64,000 nucleotides of DNA from Atrichornis clamosus (GCA_013400975.1 WBMZ01009436.1:186001-250000); one strand, 5' to 3'; positions 37,065 to 50,034 are shown, numbered from the stretch's first letter. Program-made: numbers and translations. The notes: generated by a model not told the origin, from the sequence alone.

Positions 37065-39325
37065 AGGGTGGAACCTGCAGTGATGCTGCTGACACAGGAA
37101 CAACATCCCTGAGTCAAGACCCCCAGCTTTTGCAATGTGAATATAGAGGAGCCAAGAGCAGGAATTTAAATCACTTTTCAGAAAAGCTCAGCTCTCCAGA
37201 GGAAAGTGTGAGGAAATGAAGAGTGTGGAATTACCTACAGCTTCTCCCTTTATGCTGGAAGGAAATTTATGGATCACTTAGGCCAGCCCAGTATCTCATC
37301 TCCCTTGCACCCTGCTGCCTTCATTTTTATAACCACCTTCTCTCACAGAAGCAGGCACTGCAGTCAGGCATCCCAGGTCTGTCCTACAGGGAATGCTGAT
37401 TTCTGTAGATGCTGTGGCTGTCCGAGATGCCTCAGCTTTAGTTGGCAGACTCAGAGCAGGGATGTAGGAACTCAGTCTCTGGAGAGTCTGTTCTGTTATC
37501 CACAGAGCTTGTCCCAGCTAATGACCCGCAGTATTTGGCAAGGGGGGGAAAAAAGTAAATAAAAAAATATTTCCTTTCCCATCTCTTTGTGGATTTTCCC
37601 ATAAACTGGTTAAGTTACAGCTTCTGCTGCATCACACATGTACCTCTTCATTTTAGTGTCTGGTTCTGACCTTTGCTCATGGCATTCAGTCTCCCATGCA
37701 CACCCTGCTTACTCTCTTTTTGTAATTTATGACACACACTGTACACCCATTTCCTTCTGCCCTTAACTCTCCTGCGTGTGTTCTTGTTATCTCAGCTGCT
37801 CGATAGATTTGCCATATTCTAGCCAGCTTCCAAGCCTGTTCTCATAATGGCCTCTCTCCTGAACAATATTCCACTATTTATGAGGGCCAATCTGTGAATT
37901 CACATAGCTTGCTGTGACTTCCCTTGTCCTACAGCCGTCCCTCTTGACCAAGGGGGAGTGCAGTACTCAGGCCTTACTTGGCTTTCAGGGTGTATAGGAT
38001 TCTTACACTTTTTGAGGCTGTCAGATGTCAGTGTTGACCCTTTCCAGATTGAGAAATCAGCACTGAACGTGACCCTTCCTCCAAGGTCTGTCCCTCCACT
38101 GGAGACAGGTAACATTTGGCTTTCTTTGGTTATGTTTCTCCTATTACTTGGGGCTAAAAATGGGAGCGTTGCAGAAAATGCAGACTCTAGTCAGCCTGTG
38201 AATCTAGAGTGAGAATTTATTCCTCCTCCATGCTGGCTTTGTAGAAAATCATCACAATGCTCCAATTATTTCTACTGAACTTCAGTTTCTCACTCTTCCA
38301 TCAAATTCTTCCTTTGCTTCCTTGAGCCAACAAACACCTCAGACAGCTTCCTTCCTCGTGGGAGAGGCAGGACATGAAGGAGCTCTTGCTGAAGGACTGG
38401 GGAGCAGGGTAAGGGGCAGCCAGGAGAGATGTGGGGACACAGGGCTGCTGTGTGAGGACAGGTGGTCAGCCAATAATTGCAGCAGGTTAAAAGCAGCTCT
38501 TAGCTGAGCAGCAGCAGGGTTGAGCTGTAGGAAGGAGATGGGTCCTGCTGTGATATCTCACGTTGGCTTGTTTAGGAGTGGACAAGTTGGAGAAAGTGGA
38601 GGTCTGCAAATGGACTTCCGAGAATCCCAATTCCCCTTTTCTCATGGTTTTATGTCTCCTGGTAACATAACTGTGTTGGTCTGAGTCCTCCACTGACCAA
38701 CTTCCAGTTAAAAGTCTTGTGAACGATGCAAAGGATCTGATGAAGGAAGCACAGCAGTCTTTGGTGTTAGCCTCAGAAATCCCAGCTTGTACTTTCTTCT
38801 TTCACAGTCTCTCATTCTCCTCTCTCTGCCTACAGACAAAACCCTGTGTTACACATCTGCCTTTTTACAGCTGGCCAGGAAGGAATGAGGATCTGCACAA
38901 TGGTTGTGTAACTTGGTCCTTGTTTATCCAGATGGCTTTTCTGTGGTAGAAGTTATCTGAATGATGAATGCATTTTCCTCTTAGGACAGGATCCATTTCC
39001 TGGGATGCATCACCTGACTCTTTCTTCTCAGGTCATTTCTCTGAGCATCTGGACAGCTGTCTCACATTTCTGACATCTTTTGATATTCAACTGAGGTTGA
39101 CTGCAAGCTTTGAGGTGCGGGGGAGGAGTGAGAGAGGAAGAGGAGGGAACTTCCAGAAGCAAATCAAGGTGTAAATATGTCTCCACTCCAACCATAAGTG
39201 TAACTGGAACCTACAGAGTGATACTCAAGGAAGCTTTGATCTTACTGCCTTAAGTTCCTAGATGAACAAAGACAAAGTGATGTTGATATCAGGTGATAGA
39301 TGACTGAGCATGCAAGGTGGGCTGA
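37065..39325. other. unique non-coding DNA, no gene recognised
   Basis: No gene or repeat family is recognised. Frames are at most 97 codons (37269-37562, plus). Pyrimidine-rich DNA from about 37560 to 37900 contains splice-acceptor-like strings, but no convincing exon follows. Confidence 0.5.
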
Positions 39326-39329
39326 GGCA

Positions 39330-40120
39330 GAGAATGGTGAAGACCAAGCTGCTGTAGTCTTGCTGCAATGCATATATAACCTCAGCTTCCTTCAGGCTTC
39401 TGGTCACCTTCCTCTTAATCCAACTCAGCAGGAAATTTGCCTTATCTGCAGTGACAGTGCACTGCTGGCACATCTTCAACCTAGTACCCATCCTAACCCG
39501 TAAAGTCCTTTTGGGGAAGGCTGCTGCTCAGCCAGTGGTTTCCCAGATAGTATCAATGTATGGGGTTATTCTGCCTTATAGGTACTTCTCCTTCCTTAGT
39601 CTGGTAACGTTTCTGTCAACTCAACCCTCAAATTTCTCCATCTTACCCAAAAGTTCTGTGATATGAAACGTCAGCTATTCCCCCTAACTCAGTATCACCT
39701 GCAGATATGATGGGGATACACTCTGTGTCATTATCCAGATGAAAATATTGACCACAGTACAGATTTCAGGGATGCTCCGTTAGTTACCAACCACCATTGG
39801 TGGACACCAAGCCATCGGATGTTATTCTTTGAACTCAGCACTCCAGACATTTTTTTTTACCTCACAGCTTGATCATCTAGCCCATATTTTGTGAGCTTCA
39901 TAACATTAATGCTGTGTCAGACTGTTTCCAAAGCTTTAATATATCAATATTACATCCACTGCTCTCCCCTTGTCCACACAGTCACTTCACCACAAAGGGC
40001 AATTATGTTGGTTGAACCCGATTTGTGCACAGTAAATCCATGCTGAGTGTTCTGATTTCTTAAAACAGAAATTATCCGACCTGATACCAGCCTTAGGCCC
40101 TCCCTTAATGTAGTTCTTAG
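39330..40120 (-). mobile_element. old, degraded CR1 LINE copy
   Basis: Successive plus-strand blocks follow the antisense of CR1 ORF2. They include GCACTGCTGGCACATCTTCAAC near 39459, a GTAAAGTCCTTTTGG block near 39500, GTATGGGGTTATTCTG near 39558, CCAGATGAAAATATTGA near 39737, GGTGGACACCA near 39800, TCAGACTGTTTCCAAAGCTTTA near 39918 and AAATCCATGCTGA near 40034. In CR1 these lie in this order within the reverse transcriptase C-terminal half, in the region of the LGDTFAEKTLK-, F-V-DD- and CMLH-like parts of the frame. The copy is full of frameshifts and stops and is truncated at both ends, so it is long dead and older than the copy at 55 kb. Confidence 0.65.
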
Positions 40121-40199
40121 AGGCAGCAAATTTAATCATTGTCACATCTCAAGGAGAACTTCTGGAAACCTCACTTCTCCTCCCCCAAAACAGTTGGGG

Positions 40200-43100
40200 C
40201 ATCCAGGTTTTACATGTATTTCTCCCTATCCCATGTAACCACATGTTGTTGAACAAATTAAGATATTTTGCCTTTCTGAGGCCTGTTCAGTTGTCTGTGC
40301 AGCACTCAATAAGTACCACTGAAAGAAACCTTTCAAACTCCTTAGGAGGTTATAGACAAAGGTGCTTACTTCAATATTGTTAAAATAAGACACTGTAATC
40401 CCTTCAAGAATATAATTCCCTGACATCCTAACCACATTTACAGGGTCAGAGTGCAGGAGAATGGGGATTTAACGGTTTTCACTGACAGCAGTGAAATGGA
40501 CCTTTTCTGGCCCATTTCCTGGACGGGTGTGTTATTGTCAGGATTTCACTTCACAGCATCATGTGGTGAATCACACGGAAGAGGCAAACTTCCTCCTTCC
40601 CCACCTCTCTCTGGCAGTGGTGATTCAGGTCCTCAAGCACTGACTTCTGGAGCACTAATTCTCCATTCAGTGAAATCAAACCAACCTCCTGGTAACTGTT
40701 TCAGTGACCCTAAACATTGTGTAATTGATGGAGAAACTTTACATTTCTTGTAGATGCTTGACACAAATAGAAGTATTATTTCAAATTCACCGGTAAAGAA
40801 AGGGTTAACTCAGGACTGTTCTTTGGAGGCAGTTCAAAGTAGAGAAAAGAATATATGTCCACACTCAAAGAGAGCATCACATCTCTTCCCAGCTGGAATA
40901 AGCTAGAAAGGCATCTGTCTGGTAGGACTATTATTGGGAGTCTTGCCTTTAGTCTCATCATTATTTTTCTAATGAATAAATAAAATCACATAGAAAGTGA
41001 TAAACATCCCACCACTATTAAGATTATTGCTTACCTTCTCTTACCAAGGGCTCAGGGCAGAGTTTTCTGTGGACTTTCAAGCTATAATGCAATTTGGAAA
41101 AAAAGCTGTTTTGATTAGCAAAGTAATCATGGAATGGAATTTACTGGTGCCTTCATATCTGTTGACTTGAAGAAGATTTCTTACCTTTACATATGTATAT
41201 TTGACTATATTTTCATTTATTATAGTTAGTTTTAGTCAGGGCAGGAAAATCCAATATTACTGACATCACTTCTGCATTGAAAAGCTTAGAGGAAACCACA
41301 TTGCAAGCAAAGCTGTGTCATCAAAATATCGCTCTCTGCAGAAGCTGTAGGCTGGATCACCAAGCCTTCTACTGCACGGATGGTCACTGCTCCCACTGAA
41401 GCCTTACGGTGATAAAGAGACAGCCCCAAAAATAAGATGTTAGTTCCTCACCATAAACTCATATTTTCTCTGGTTGGTTCTCGCACAGGGAGAGGAAGAA
41501 ATGGATGCAGAATCTTGTGCTCGGACCACAAAGCAGCTTGCAGTACTGTTGGTGAGCCAGGTGGCTGCACCCAGGCTCTTGCTTCAAGATTAAAATCAGA
41601 CATATGTCAAAAATAACAGAGCCTGTACCTGTGCAGCCTCTGGGAGACGTGCTCATGTTCCGGATCTGGTTTGCAGAGCCAAGTCCCTGAAACCAGTTTC
41701 ATCCACACTGTAGGGGCAGAGTGCAGATGGGAACCAGCCCTTCTTGCCCTGTACTCAAGTTTTCTCATCCAAACAGACAGCTCCAGACCAGAGCCAAAGG
41801 AGCAGCCATCATGTGGGCAGTGCAGACAGTCAGCAAGTTAAGCTCTCATTTAAATTTCTCATCTCATCCACTCAAGAGATTACAGGCAAAGCCAAAATCC
41901 GCTGTGATATCCTTGCCAAGGGTGAAGGAAATCAATAGGCTGCAGTATAGGCTTATGCATGGAGACATACCAAGTGTGCTTGGATGCATGGTTCCCAAAT
42001 TAAACAGGGGAACAAACAGGTCTCTGTGGCAAGCCTGAAAGCTGTTTGCAACATGCTTCTCACTGTGCTTGTCAAATTGCCCTGGAATAGCAGTCCCTTG
42101 GCCTCATCCTTGCCACCCTCTATTTCTCAGAGAAGGCAAAACTGATAAAAGTGTCCTGCTTTGGGCTGCTTGTCCCTATTCTGCAGAAAGGACAGTTCTT
42201 GCAGCCTGTCCCTAACTCCCTCCCTTCCAGCTAGGAATGAAGCTGGTCCTCTGGATTCAGGTAAGACTTCAGAGGTCTTCATGGTGCTGGTGAAGGGAAA
42301 GCAGGGCATCCTTCTGTCTGTGGAGTCATAGAAAATGCAGATGCTTTCTACCACAGGAGAAACCCAGTCCATGGCAGGCAGGTTAGGAGTGCAAAACCAA
42401 TTAATTATGCTATTCACAGCAGAACAGAAGCAGTCAGTAAACTCATACTCGTGTGGAGGAAAACTGAAACAAGAATAATTTCCTGTTGACAGTAGGAGAA
42501 AAGAAAAAAAAAAGCCAAAACCAAATAAAACCCCCAAAATTAAACCCCACAAAAACAAAATAGAGAGGAAGAAGAGGAAGAAACTGCTACTTTTTGCAGC
42601 TTCCCACTCAGAAGAGGAGTTGACATATTAAAACTGGCAACATTTCAGTGTCCCCTACAAGGCTACATTACCATTCCAGGCTAGGAAAAAATGTAAAAGG
42701 CTATGTGTAACAGCACCCTCTGGTGAATCCTGTCACAAGAGTATCCCTGTCCCTATGGATGGAAAGGGGCATATTGCTGCAAACCATCTCAGAAGAAGGC
42801 TATAAGCGTAGGTGACACTTTGGAGATAGGGGGGAACAGAGAAAAGAGACACCCTGTCCAAAAGGAAAGAGTACAGATCCATTTGGTCCTGCCAAGAATC
42901 CCCAGCTGTGATGGCCTCCTGTGAAACAGCTGTTGAGGCATCTCCTATTCAAACTACTCAGTCTTCTGCCTTGGAGAGAGAGAACATACTAATATTTCCA
43001 AATAACTGGCTTGCTCCCTCTTCCTTTCTTGGCCCTTTGCTTCCCAGCCCTTGAACTTAAGAGACTACCCAGGTAGAGGGAGGGGAACACGCAGCATGAT

Positions 43101-45105
43101 GCATTCAGCTGGAGAATCCTTTCCACAGACCGAGACATTGCTGGAATTACCCAGAGCTAATTTAGGCTCTGGTGAATGCAAAGTGTGTGCCAGCAGGGGA
43201 AGAGCTCATGGAGTTTGCCACCCAAGGTGGATTAAACCAGCTTGGAAAGTTTCATGAGAGAAAGCATTTCTTTGAGGCAGGCTGAGTGGCTGGCTAGTAA
43301 TTCAACCATGAGAAGATCTGGCCTGTATGCAAGTCTGCAAATAATACATACGCTTACTCGTGCATTTCCATCTCAGAGGGGAGAAGAAAGGGGAGAATGA
43401 GGGCAGCTCAGTGCAGGAACAACATTTCCAGAAGTAGAAAAATGGTCTGACTTCATACCCGTATCCTGCACTTTTGAAAGGTATTTTAAGGCCACCAAAA
43501 ATGTGTAGTATGGGAAACGGAAACCAGCCCAATCCCTCATTTACAGCACCTCTCCCAGTTGCTTCTGCTGAGGCACCATTTCCAGAAGCAGCAGGAGATT
43601 CAGCCTGCAAATGCAGGTCTGTTCTGCCATTGCTGAGTTATTTTCACAGTACTTGACCTGGTTGCTCCATCCCCCTTTCAGGCTGTACCAAGGGCTCTGC
43701 CCATGTCCTGCCATGCAGAGCAGTAGCACACTCACCTTTGCCTGGGCTACTTATGATGGGGACACAAGGATACACATTAGACCAATAAATCTGAGTTAAA
43801 GCTTTCTTCTCCTGTGCCTTTTGCTGTGCAAAAAGTGTGTGTGGTCAGTAAGTCCAAGGTTCAGTTGTGCCCTTAATCCCCTTGCTAACACAGCTTTAGA
43901 GCCCAGGCTTTGGCACAACCACCCTTAAAGCCTTGTTTTTTCTGCCCACTGTTGATTCTGGAATTTCTTGTCAGCACAGACAAATTTTCTCTGCATGAAG
44001 GCAACTGCTTAGGTTACCAGGACAGAAAAAGATAGCACCTACCCTAGTAGGTAATAATCTGGTGTCTCAGAGAAGCGTATAGAAACATGGGTGGCATAGT
44101 GGCTAACAGATCAGGATTTGTATCTGACAAGCTGGCTCTCCTGATAGATGCAAGGTGTGCAGGAAGTGAGGTCCTTAACACCTGGAGGCTCAAGGAGTGG
44201 ACATTCCTGGTGACCTGCTTCCTGCCTCCTCTTCTTCCAGCCTCCAGCTGGAGTTCAACAGGCATCTCACTCTTGGTCAGGTACTCTCCTGGAGAACTGT
44301 AACAGGTGGTCTTTCAGGGACCCTTCCTCCTCGGATCTCTTCCACTTCTTAAGCCATGTGGTTTTCCCAGGTCTGTAGTGCTTTTTCTGAAGCAAGGGCT
44401 TTTACTTTCTCTGAGGATAGTCTTAGTCGTGTCTGTACTGAAGGGGACAGCAGGGATAGTGGCCAGAATTGATGCTTCAGAGGAAGACACACACAACTTA
44501 TCTTGGAGAGAAATTTATTTCCAGTCCCAAGGAAAAGGCAGAATACGAAGGCTGTCTTTTATTTTGGGGGGTTTTCAGAGACTACGGTGAAAATCAAAAG
44601 GTCACTTGCGAGCGCTATACACAGAGAAGGTCCTTCCTGTAATTTAGAACCAAATGGGAAGCAAGTTCAGAAGGAAAAAGTCTTATGCAGAGCCCTCCAG
44701 GAGGTCAGGGAAAGAAGCAGAAAAAGCCACTTGCTTCCTTGATTCTCAGTGTGATTTATCTCAAAGGTCATCTCTTCCATAATATCTCATTTTTCCCCAA
44801 TGCATATTCCTAACTGTAAATGTTTCTGTTACTTGCTGAAAGATTCATGCTTTCTCAAAAGCTTGTTGTGCTTGGCAAAAAATATCTAATGGCAGAAAAC
44901 TCATCACTTACTCCTGATTGCTGTAAAAGCTGCTTGTGTGTGTACATCTGTCAACAGAGTCAAGGAACAAGCAGCACATTCAATTTCCCACTTTTTTTTT
45001 CAGTTTCTCCTCACAAACAGATCTTCCAGATCAGATCATATTGCCATCTTTTTCCAGTCTCTGTCTCTCAAAACATGAGAGGAGGCATATTAGTAGCATA
45101 TTGCT
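40200..45105. other. unique non-coding DNA, no gene recognised
   Basis: No gene is recognised over about 5 kb. The longest frame (42127-42558, minus, 143 codons) begins with a Phe/Gly/Leu-rich hydrophobic stretch that comes from A-rich plus-strand DNA. I see no homology and do not call it coding. Other frames are shorter. No repeat family is recognised. Confidence 0.55.
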
Positions 45106-45111
45106 CAGCTT

Positions 45112-45185
45112 CAGTGGCAGGGGGGTTGGAACTAGATGATCTTTAAGGTCCCTTCCAACCCAAACCAGTAAATGATTCAATGGTT
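45112..45185 (+). mobile_element. CR1 LINE 3' end fragment
   Basis: GGCAGGGGGGTTGGAACTAG, then ATGATCTTTAAGGTCCCTTC and CAACCCAAACCAG, then an ATGATTC octamer-like end. This is the well-known 3' terminus of avian CR1, which ends in ATTCTATG-like repeats rather than a poly-A tail. Only about 75 bases are present, so either the insertion was truncated extremely close to its 3' end or the rest has been lost. No coding sequence remains. Confidence 0.85.
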
Positions 45186-45189
45186 TTTC

Positions 45190-46440
45190 CTTGATTCACT
45201 GCAGAGGACAGCAAGTAGAACAGGAGCTCACTTACTTGTTTTTAGCATTTTCTTCCCTTATACCTGCAGAAAGAGTAGGTGTGTTCAACTGAGATACCTA
45301 CAACGATGCTAAGGTGGTTTGCAAAATCCTGTGGTTGACTTGATAACTGTTCTCTATTCAACTAAGTACACCGGTGAGTCATTCAGAAACGCCGAAGGGT
45401 AGATAATATGGAGACTAAATGTGTTCTTTGAAGAGCCTGACTCCATCTGCGAGGAGAGGACTAGCTAAAGCCAAACCCCTCCCATACCCAACAAAGAAAG
45501 TTCCCCACTGGATCTAAAAGTAGGTGGTATATACCACTAACAAAGCCTCTCTCATCTTCTGCTAACTCCAGCTCAAGGAGTCCTACGGAAAGGAAAGCTT
45601 GCTTTCTAACTTTGCCTGCTTTTATAGATGCCCCAGTTGCCTAGCCTTACCTCCCTATTCCCCTCTGGTTTTAATCAGCCTGCCATTTAAATAACCTGGG
45701 ATGCAATTAACCAGGAAAGTCCACTAAAAAGTTCATTACAGAGAGAAGTTCCCTATCTCTGATTTTGATCTTACCCAATCACAATACTGAACCTCCAACC
45801 AAAATGTCCTTCCAGCTACAGAACTGCTTGTCCTGGGAAACTATGAGCCTGAGGAGCCTGAGGTTTGGGTTAACAGCACTTTCCCAGGTGGGAGAAACCC
45901 TCTGTCCTACATGAAATGAGACATGATCAATGACTACATGTTCCAGGTCTCAGTGGAATAATTCACAAGCACAGAGATCCAATTCAATCTGAGAACCAAA
46001 GCAAAAAGCTTCATATAAATCAATAGGAAGTTAACTAGTGCTCTGCATTTTGCACAGCACAATTCTAACTGAACATTTGAGTATTTACTATTCCAAACCA
46101 GCTTCATCCTTTTAAGCTTAGAATTTCCCACAGAAGTGCAGAGCTTGTAAAGTTTTCTACCCTATTTTAATTAATGAAGGGGGAATCTGATGGACAAAGA
46201 GGTGAGAAATAGATCTAGGAACAGATCCCTGCTGACATGCTACCCAGCATACAAATTATCAGACAGTGTTCTTTCCTGTATTTGTTTTCCTTTAGGTAAA
46301 ATAATATATTTTTTCAGGTAGTCAATGGAAGGGAAAAACCAAGCCTCAAAACCTTAGAAGGCACAGCCTCAAACACCACTGTGTTACAATAGCTAGTATG
46401 GTTACTTCCACCAAAGAAGGGTTTTATTGAAACTGGCACA
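45190..46440. other. unique non-coding DNA
   Basis: No gene or repeat is recognised. Frames are at most 65 codons. Composition is ordinary. Confidence 0.55.
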
Positions 46441-46449
46441 ACTCAGCTG

Positions 46450-46950
46450 GTGCTGTGCAGGAGGAGCCCTTTCCTGGGCCGTTTGCCTCCATTTGGTAGG
46501 AGTGAATTACGTCAGCGTCAGTCACCCATATCCATTTCCATACTCCACACGGCAGAGCTACATGCCATTTTCGTCCTTATGATTATGCTTTATTATTTCT
46601 ATTACATCAGTGCCTGGAGGCCTTGGGATAGACCGGGTCTCTATTGTATTCATTGCTGAATTTACACGATGACATACAATCATGGCAGCAAAAAAGTTCC
46701 TGGAGCACAGTATGCTGTGAGCTGGAAAGGCATTTGGGGTAATAAAAACGGGACGGTAATGATGACATGTTCTCAACCAAAGCACAGTGAAATCATTGTA
46801 AATTCCATGATGGGTAGGTGATTTAGCTTCGATGGTGCTTCACTGCAGAGAGCAACCTTGATGTAAGTGTCATAAAGCTTGGCACAGTATCAAACCCACA
46901 AACAATAAAGTTATAGGGCCAAAGTGTTCCGGCAGATCCTCCCCAGGCCT
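46450..46950. promoter_or_regulatory. candidate constrained element with CRE site and retained CpGs
   Basis: This stretch holds about ten CpGs in otherwise AT-leaning, CpG-poor DNA, including the CREB/ATF-type site TTACGTCA at 46507-46514, GCGTCAGTCA beside it, AACGGGACGGTAATGATGACA near 46748 and CTTCGATGG near 46827. It overlaps an L3-like repeat relic at 46580-46665. Frames on both strands are open for 69-75 codons, but neither resembles a known protein. Retained CpGs, absence of simple repeats and overlap with an ancient repeat fit an exapted non-coding element. This is inferred without alignment. Confidence 0.35.
46580..46665 (+). mobile_element. ancient L3/CR1-type LINE 3' relic
   Basis: TTTATTATTTCTATTACATC, then AGTGCCTGGAGGCCTTGGG, then GACCGGGTCTCTATTGT and GCTGAATTTACA. 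These follow the remembered L3-type 3' end 'ttattatttgtattacagtagtgcctagaggcccc', 'gatcggggccccattgtgctaggcactgtaca'. The match ends abruptly, while the surrounding CpG-retaining sequence continues on both sides. Such relics in amniotes are often conserved as regulatory DNA. Confidence 0.5.
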
Positions 46951-47095
46951 TTCCTTCCCCTTTCAAGGTTTTTCCCTCATCAACTCCCTATTGTGTAAAC
47001 TGTGTTTGAACATCATAGCTGTGCTGGAGGTGGGACAGTACTGGGTTAGGACAAAGTTTGTTGTCAATTTTTATTCTTCTTTTCCCTTTTTCTTT

Positions 47096-47158
47096 ATTTG
47101 TTTTCTTTTCTTCTTTTTTTTTTCTTTTTTTTTTTTTTTTAATTTTTTTTTTTTTTTT

Positions 47159-47192
<34 letters not shown>
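47096..47192 (-). repeat. long poly-T block (poly-A on minus strand)
   Basis: About 95 bases are almost entirely T, ending in an uninterrupted run of 32 T (47161-47192), broken earlier only by C, AA and GG. On the minus strand this is a long poly-A, but the sequence on its 5' side (above 47193) shows no recognisable element body or AATAAA signal, so the origin as a retroposon tail is unproven. Poly-Phe and poly-Lys frames across it are artefacts. Confidence 0.9.
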
Positions 47193-47196
<4 letters not shown>

Positions 47197-47199
47197 TCT

Positions 47200-50030
47200 T
47201 CTGTATTTCCTGGCTCTTGTGCCTTGAAATCACACCCTTGATGTAACTTCACTGTGGTTCATTTTTCTTGTGGTCTAATTAAATCTGGCTCCAGACAGAG
47301 TTGTGTTTTAGCAAAAACAGAAGGAGGAGGTAGGAATCCAGAGATCTAGGAATCATCAACAATGTCATGGCCTGAAAAGTAAAAAATCAAAGGGGAGGGA
47401 GCCCAGGGAAAATGAAGAAAAAAAATACAAGTAGATAAATTCCCTAACCAATCTGAAGGCAATTGAGTTGCTTATCAGAGTATTGATAACCCAGGGCAGA
47501 TTTGGGTGTGGTGGAGGAATGTGAGTTCCTCCAGCCTGGAACACAACAGCTGTGCACAAGGTCCCAGATGAGTCCGTGCCATGTCTTTGACGTTAGCAGA
47601 ATTACATCAAAGATGCAAATCCCAAGAGGTGGAAATCAAATTAAGTGCTGTGTGCTTATGAAGTGAAGGCTTGGTTAGCAATGGGGAGTGGGGGCAGATC
47701 CAAAAGGGAGAATTTGAGGGCCATCTCGAGGACTGAGCCTTTCTAAAGCAGTACAGTGTTAGTTCAAGCAGCTGCTGAGGAGAAAGGAAAGGAGATCATT
47801 CTGAGATAACGCCTCTACTTGATTTTGGACCAGGGTTCATAATTCTCTTGTTGCTGGCTGTGAAAATTACAAACTCCATCTCTAGAGGTCTTGTAAAAAA
47901 CTCATAATTTAGGAGAATTCTAATGTAGAAAATAAGTTTTCTTTGTCATGAATATTTCTATTTCATTAGGTTTTTTAATTTATTAAATGTTCAGGGCTTT
48001 CCTCCTGTGTCAGTAACTTCTTGACTTCCAAAAATTGGACTCCTAAGGGGACACAGTGTACAGAGAGGGTACAGAAGGAGAGAAGGAGAAGAGAAATGTG
48101 TTATGTTGTGTGTGTGGCTGAACCTCTTTGAAGCAAGAGCAGGTTATTCGTAAGATGCAAATCCACGTATCAACTGCTGCTGGACATGCCTGCACTGTGA
48201 AAATTCCCGTGTGCTGTACTGACCAGGATCCTACTCTTAGCATGGTGCAACCTTTATTGAGCTGAGAGATGTAGGACCCATTGGTGGCTAAGAGTGGAGA
48301 AGCCAAAAAGTCTCTGCTTCCCTCTCTGTGGTGAAGATAAGATGATGAAGTGATTTAAATGCTGAAGTGGGGGTTGAGACACTTGCTTCTATGCAATCCT
48401 CTGTCCTCAGTGTCTGATAATGGTAAGGACTTCACTGGGATATATCCCACATGGGTGAATATTTCTGCTACTCCATGCCTGTCATTATTAGTGTACATTT
48501 ATATACTATTAGCTTCTAGGTGAGCTATTAGAAGAAGAAATAAAAAGATAACTGTCACAGAGTTAGATCTACAATCCATGGTCCTGCATCCTGTCTCAGA
48601 AAGTGGAAGGAAAAGAGTAAAACCAGAGTCTATCTGAGAGATCTGTTCCTCAGGATCTCCTAGATACCATAGTTGGTAGTTCAGAGATTTCCTGACCTGC
48701 ATCTTGAGATTTTTGATTACACCTCTTGTTTTCCAGAGATATCTTTTCCATCAGCCAGAAGAGTAACAGCACAGTAGTAAAAATATGGTGCTTTCTTGGT
48801 CTGTGTTGTTACCTGTGATCCTGTGACGTCTACTAAAGCTGTCCAGATACTTGGTACTTGTAGAGGAAATTCACCCCAGCCTGAATATCTAAAATTTAGG
48901 TTTTTTAAGTTGAGCTAGACACCCTAGACTGCCTTTAGAGGGAGGAAGGAGAATGTGAAAAAGTAGGAGAGAAATGGTTGTCTTCAGCCTTTCACCTGTG
49001 TCCAAGACATGTAGCCCAAGATGAGATGAATTGCTCCCTGAGGCTACATATCTATCTCTATAACAATAAATGGAGTCTAGAATCCTACACTCAGTCTTCA
49101 TGTCAATGCCAATGAAACCAGGTTGGTTCAGTACTAATGAAAATAGATATTTCTTCACCATGCACAGCCAAGCCAGTATCACAGTCACATGTTTCTTACC
49201 TGGGTTCAAACCCTTCCTAGAAAGATTTTAGGAAGAAAATACTTTTTCTGAAACATCACCTCTGGCTTAGCAAGACCCACAGAGCACTTGAGGCAGGAAG
49301 GGTGCTCTGAGGAAGGTTCCTAATATGCTTGCAATGTCCTTAGTGTCCCTTGACATCTGCTGGTCATGAATGTCAGCAAAACTGAACTTGTGGTCTGACC
49401 CTGGTGTTCTTTTGTTCATATCCGGAAGCTTAAGGAGGGACATAAGGATCCTATCCCATAGCCCTGAGCAGGAATGACTTCCTGATCAATTCCAACATAT
49501 TAAAAAATGTGTTTCTTTTCTAGTTTTGTAGGAAAAGGGCAGACATAATTTCATGTGTAGGTGAGTCTACTGTTTGGTTTTCACTAGGTTTTTTTAGAGG
49601 GGAGGAGAGGAGGAATGAAAAAGCTTTTGTCTAACTGTTTTCTGAAGTGAAAAAGAAAGTCAAAAAAAAAAAAAAAGGAAAAAAAAATCAGCCAACTGCT
49701 CTGAATTCTGGGAGTTCCAGTGCTACTCTCTTGGATTAGGAAAATGTGGGGAATCCCTGCAATTCAGGAAAATCCCCCACTTCAGAGCTGTTTCCTGGTG
49801 CCACTGAGGATGCCTGGAGCATGCAGAGCTGCCAAGAGCTCAGCTGCTTCCTGGCAAGATGATGATGAGGCCAAGGAGACAGGAGTGTTTTCACCATCAA
49901 GGCTTCTGGCTGCTGAGAGGACTTCTGTTCGAGTAAGACACTCCCCGAATGTTCTCAACCGAGGAACATTGTTTTCTTCCCTGCCCCAGAGGTCACAGTT
50001 ACACTAGAAAAGACAGGCAAACAGTAGGAG
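47200..50030. other. unique non-coding DNA, no gene recognised
   Basis: No gene is recognised. Frames do not exceed 106 codons (48889-49209, minus). An A-rich block at about 49663-49687 is simple sequence. No repeat family is recognised. Confidence 0.55.
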
Positions 50031-50034
50031 GAAA

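Noticed and set aside
42127..42558. 143-codon minus-strand frame starting with a hydrophobic Phe/Leu-rich stretch that could pass for a signal peptide
   Set aside because: The hydrophobic start is the product of an A/C-rich plus-strand stretch (about 42500-42558). The rest has no homology I can name.
46988..47246. Poly-Lys and poly-Phe frames
   Set aside because: Artefacts of the poly-T block.
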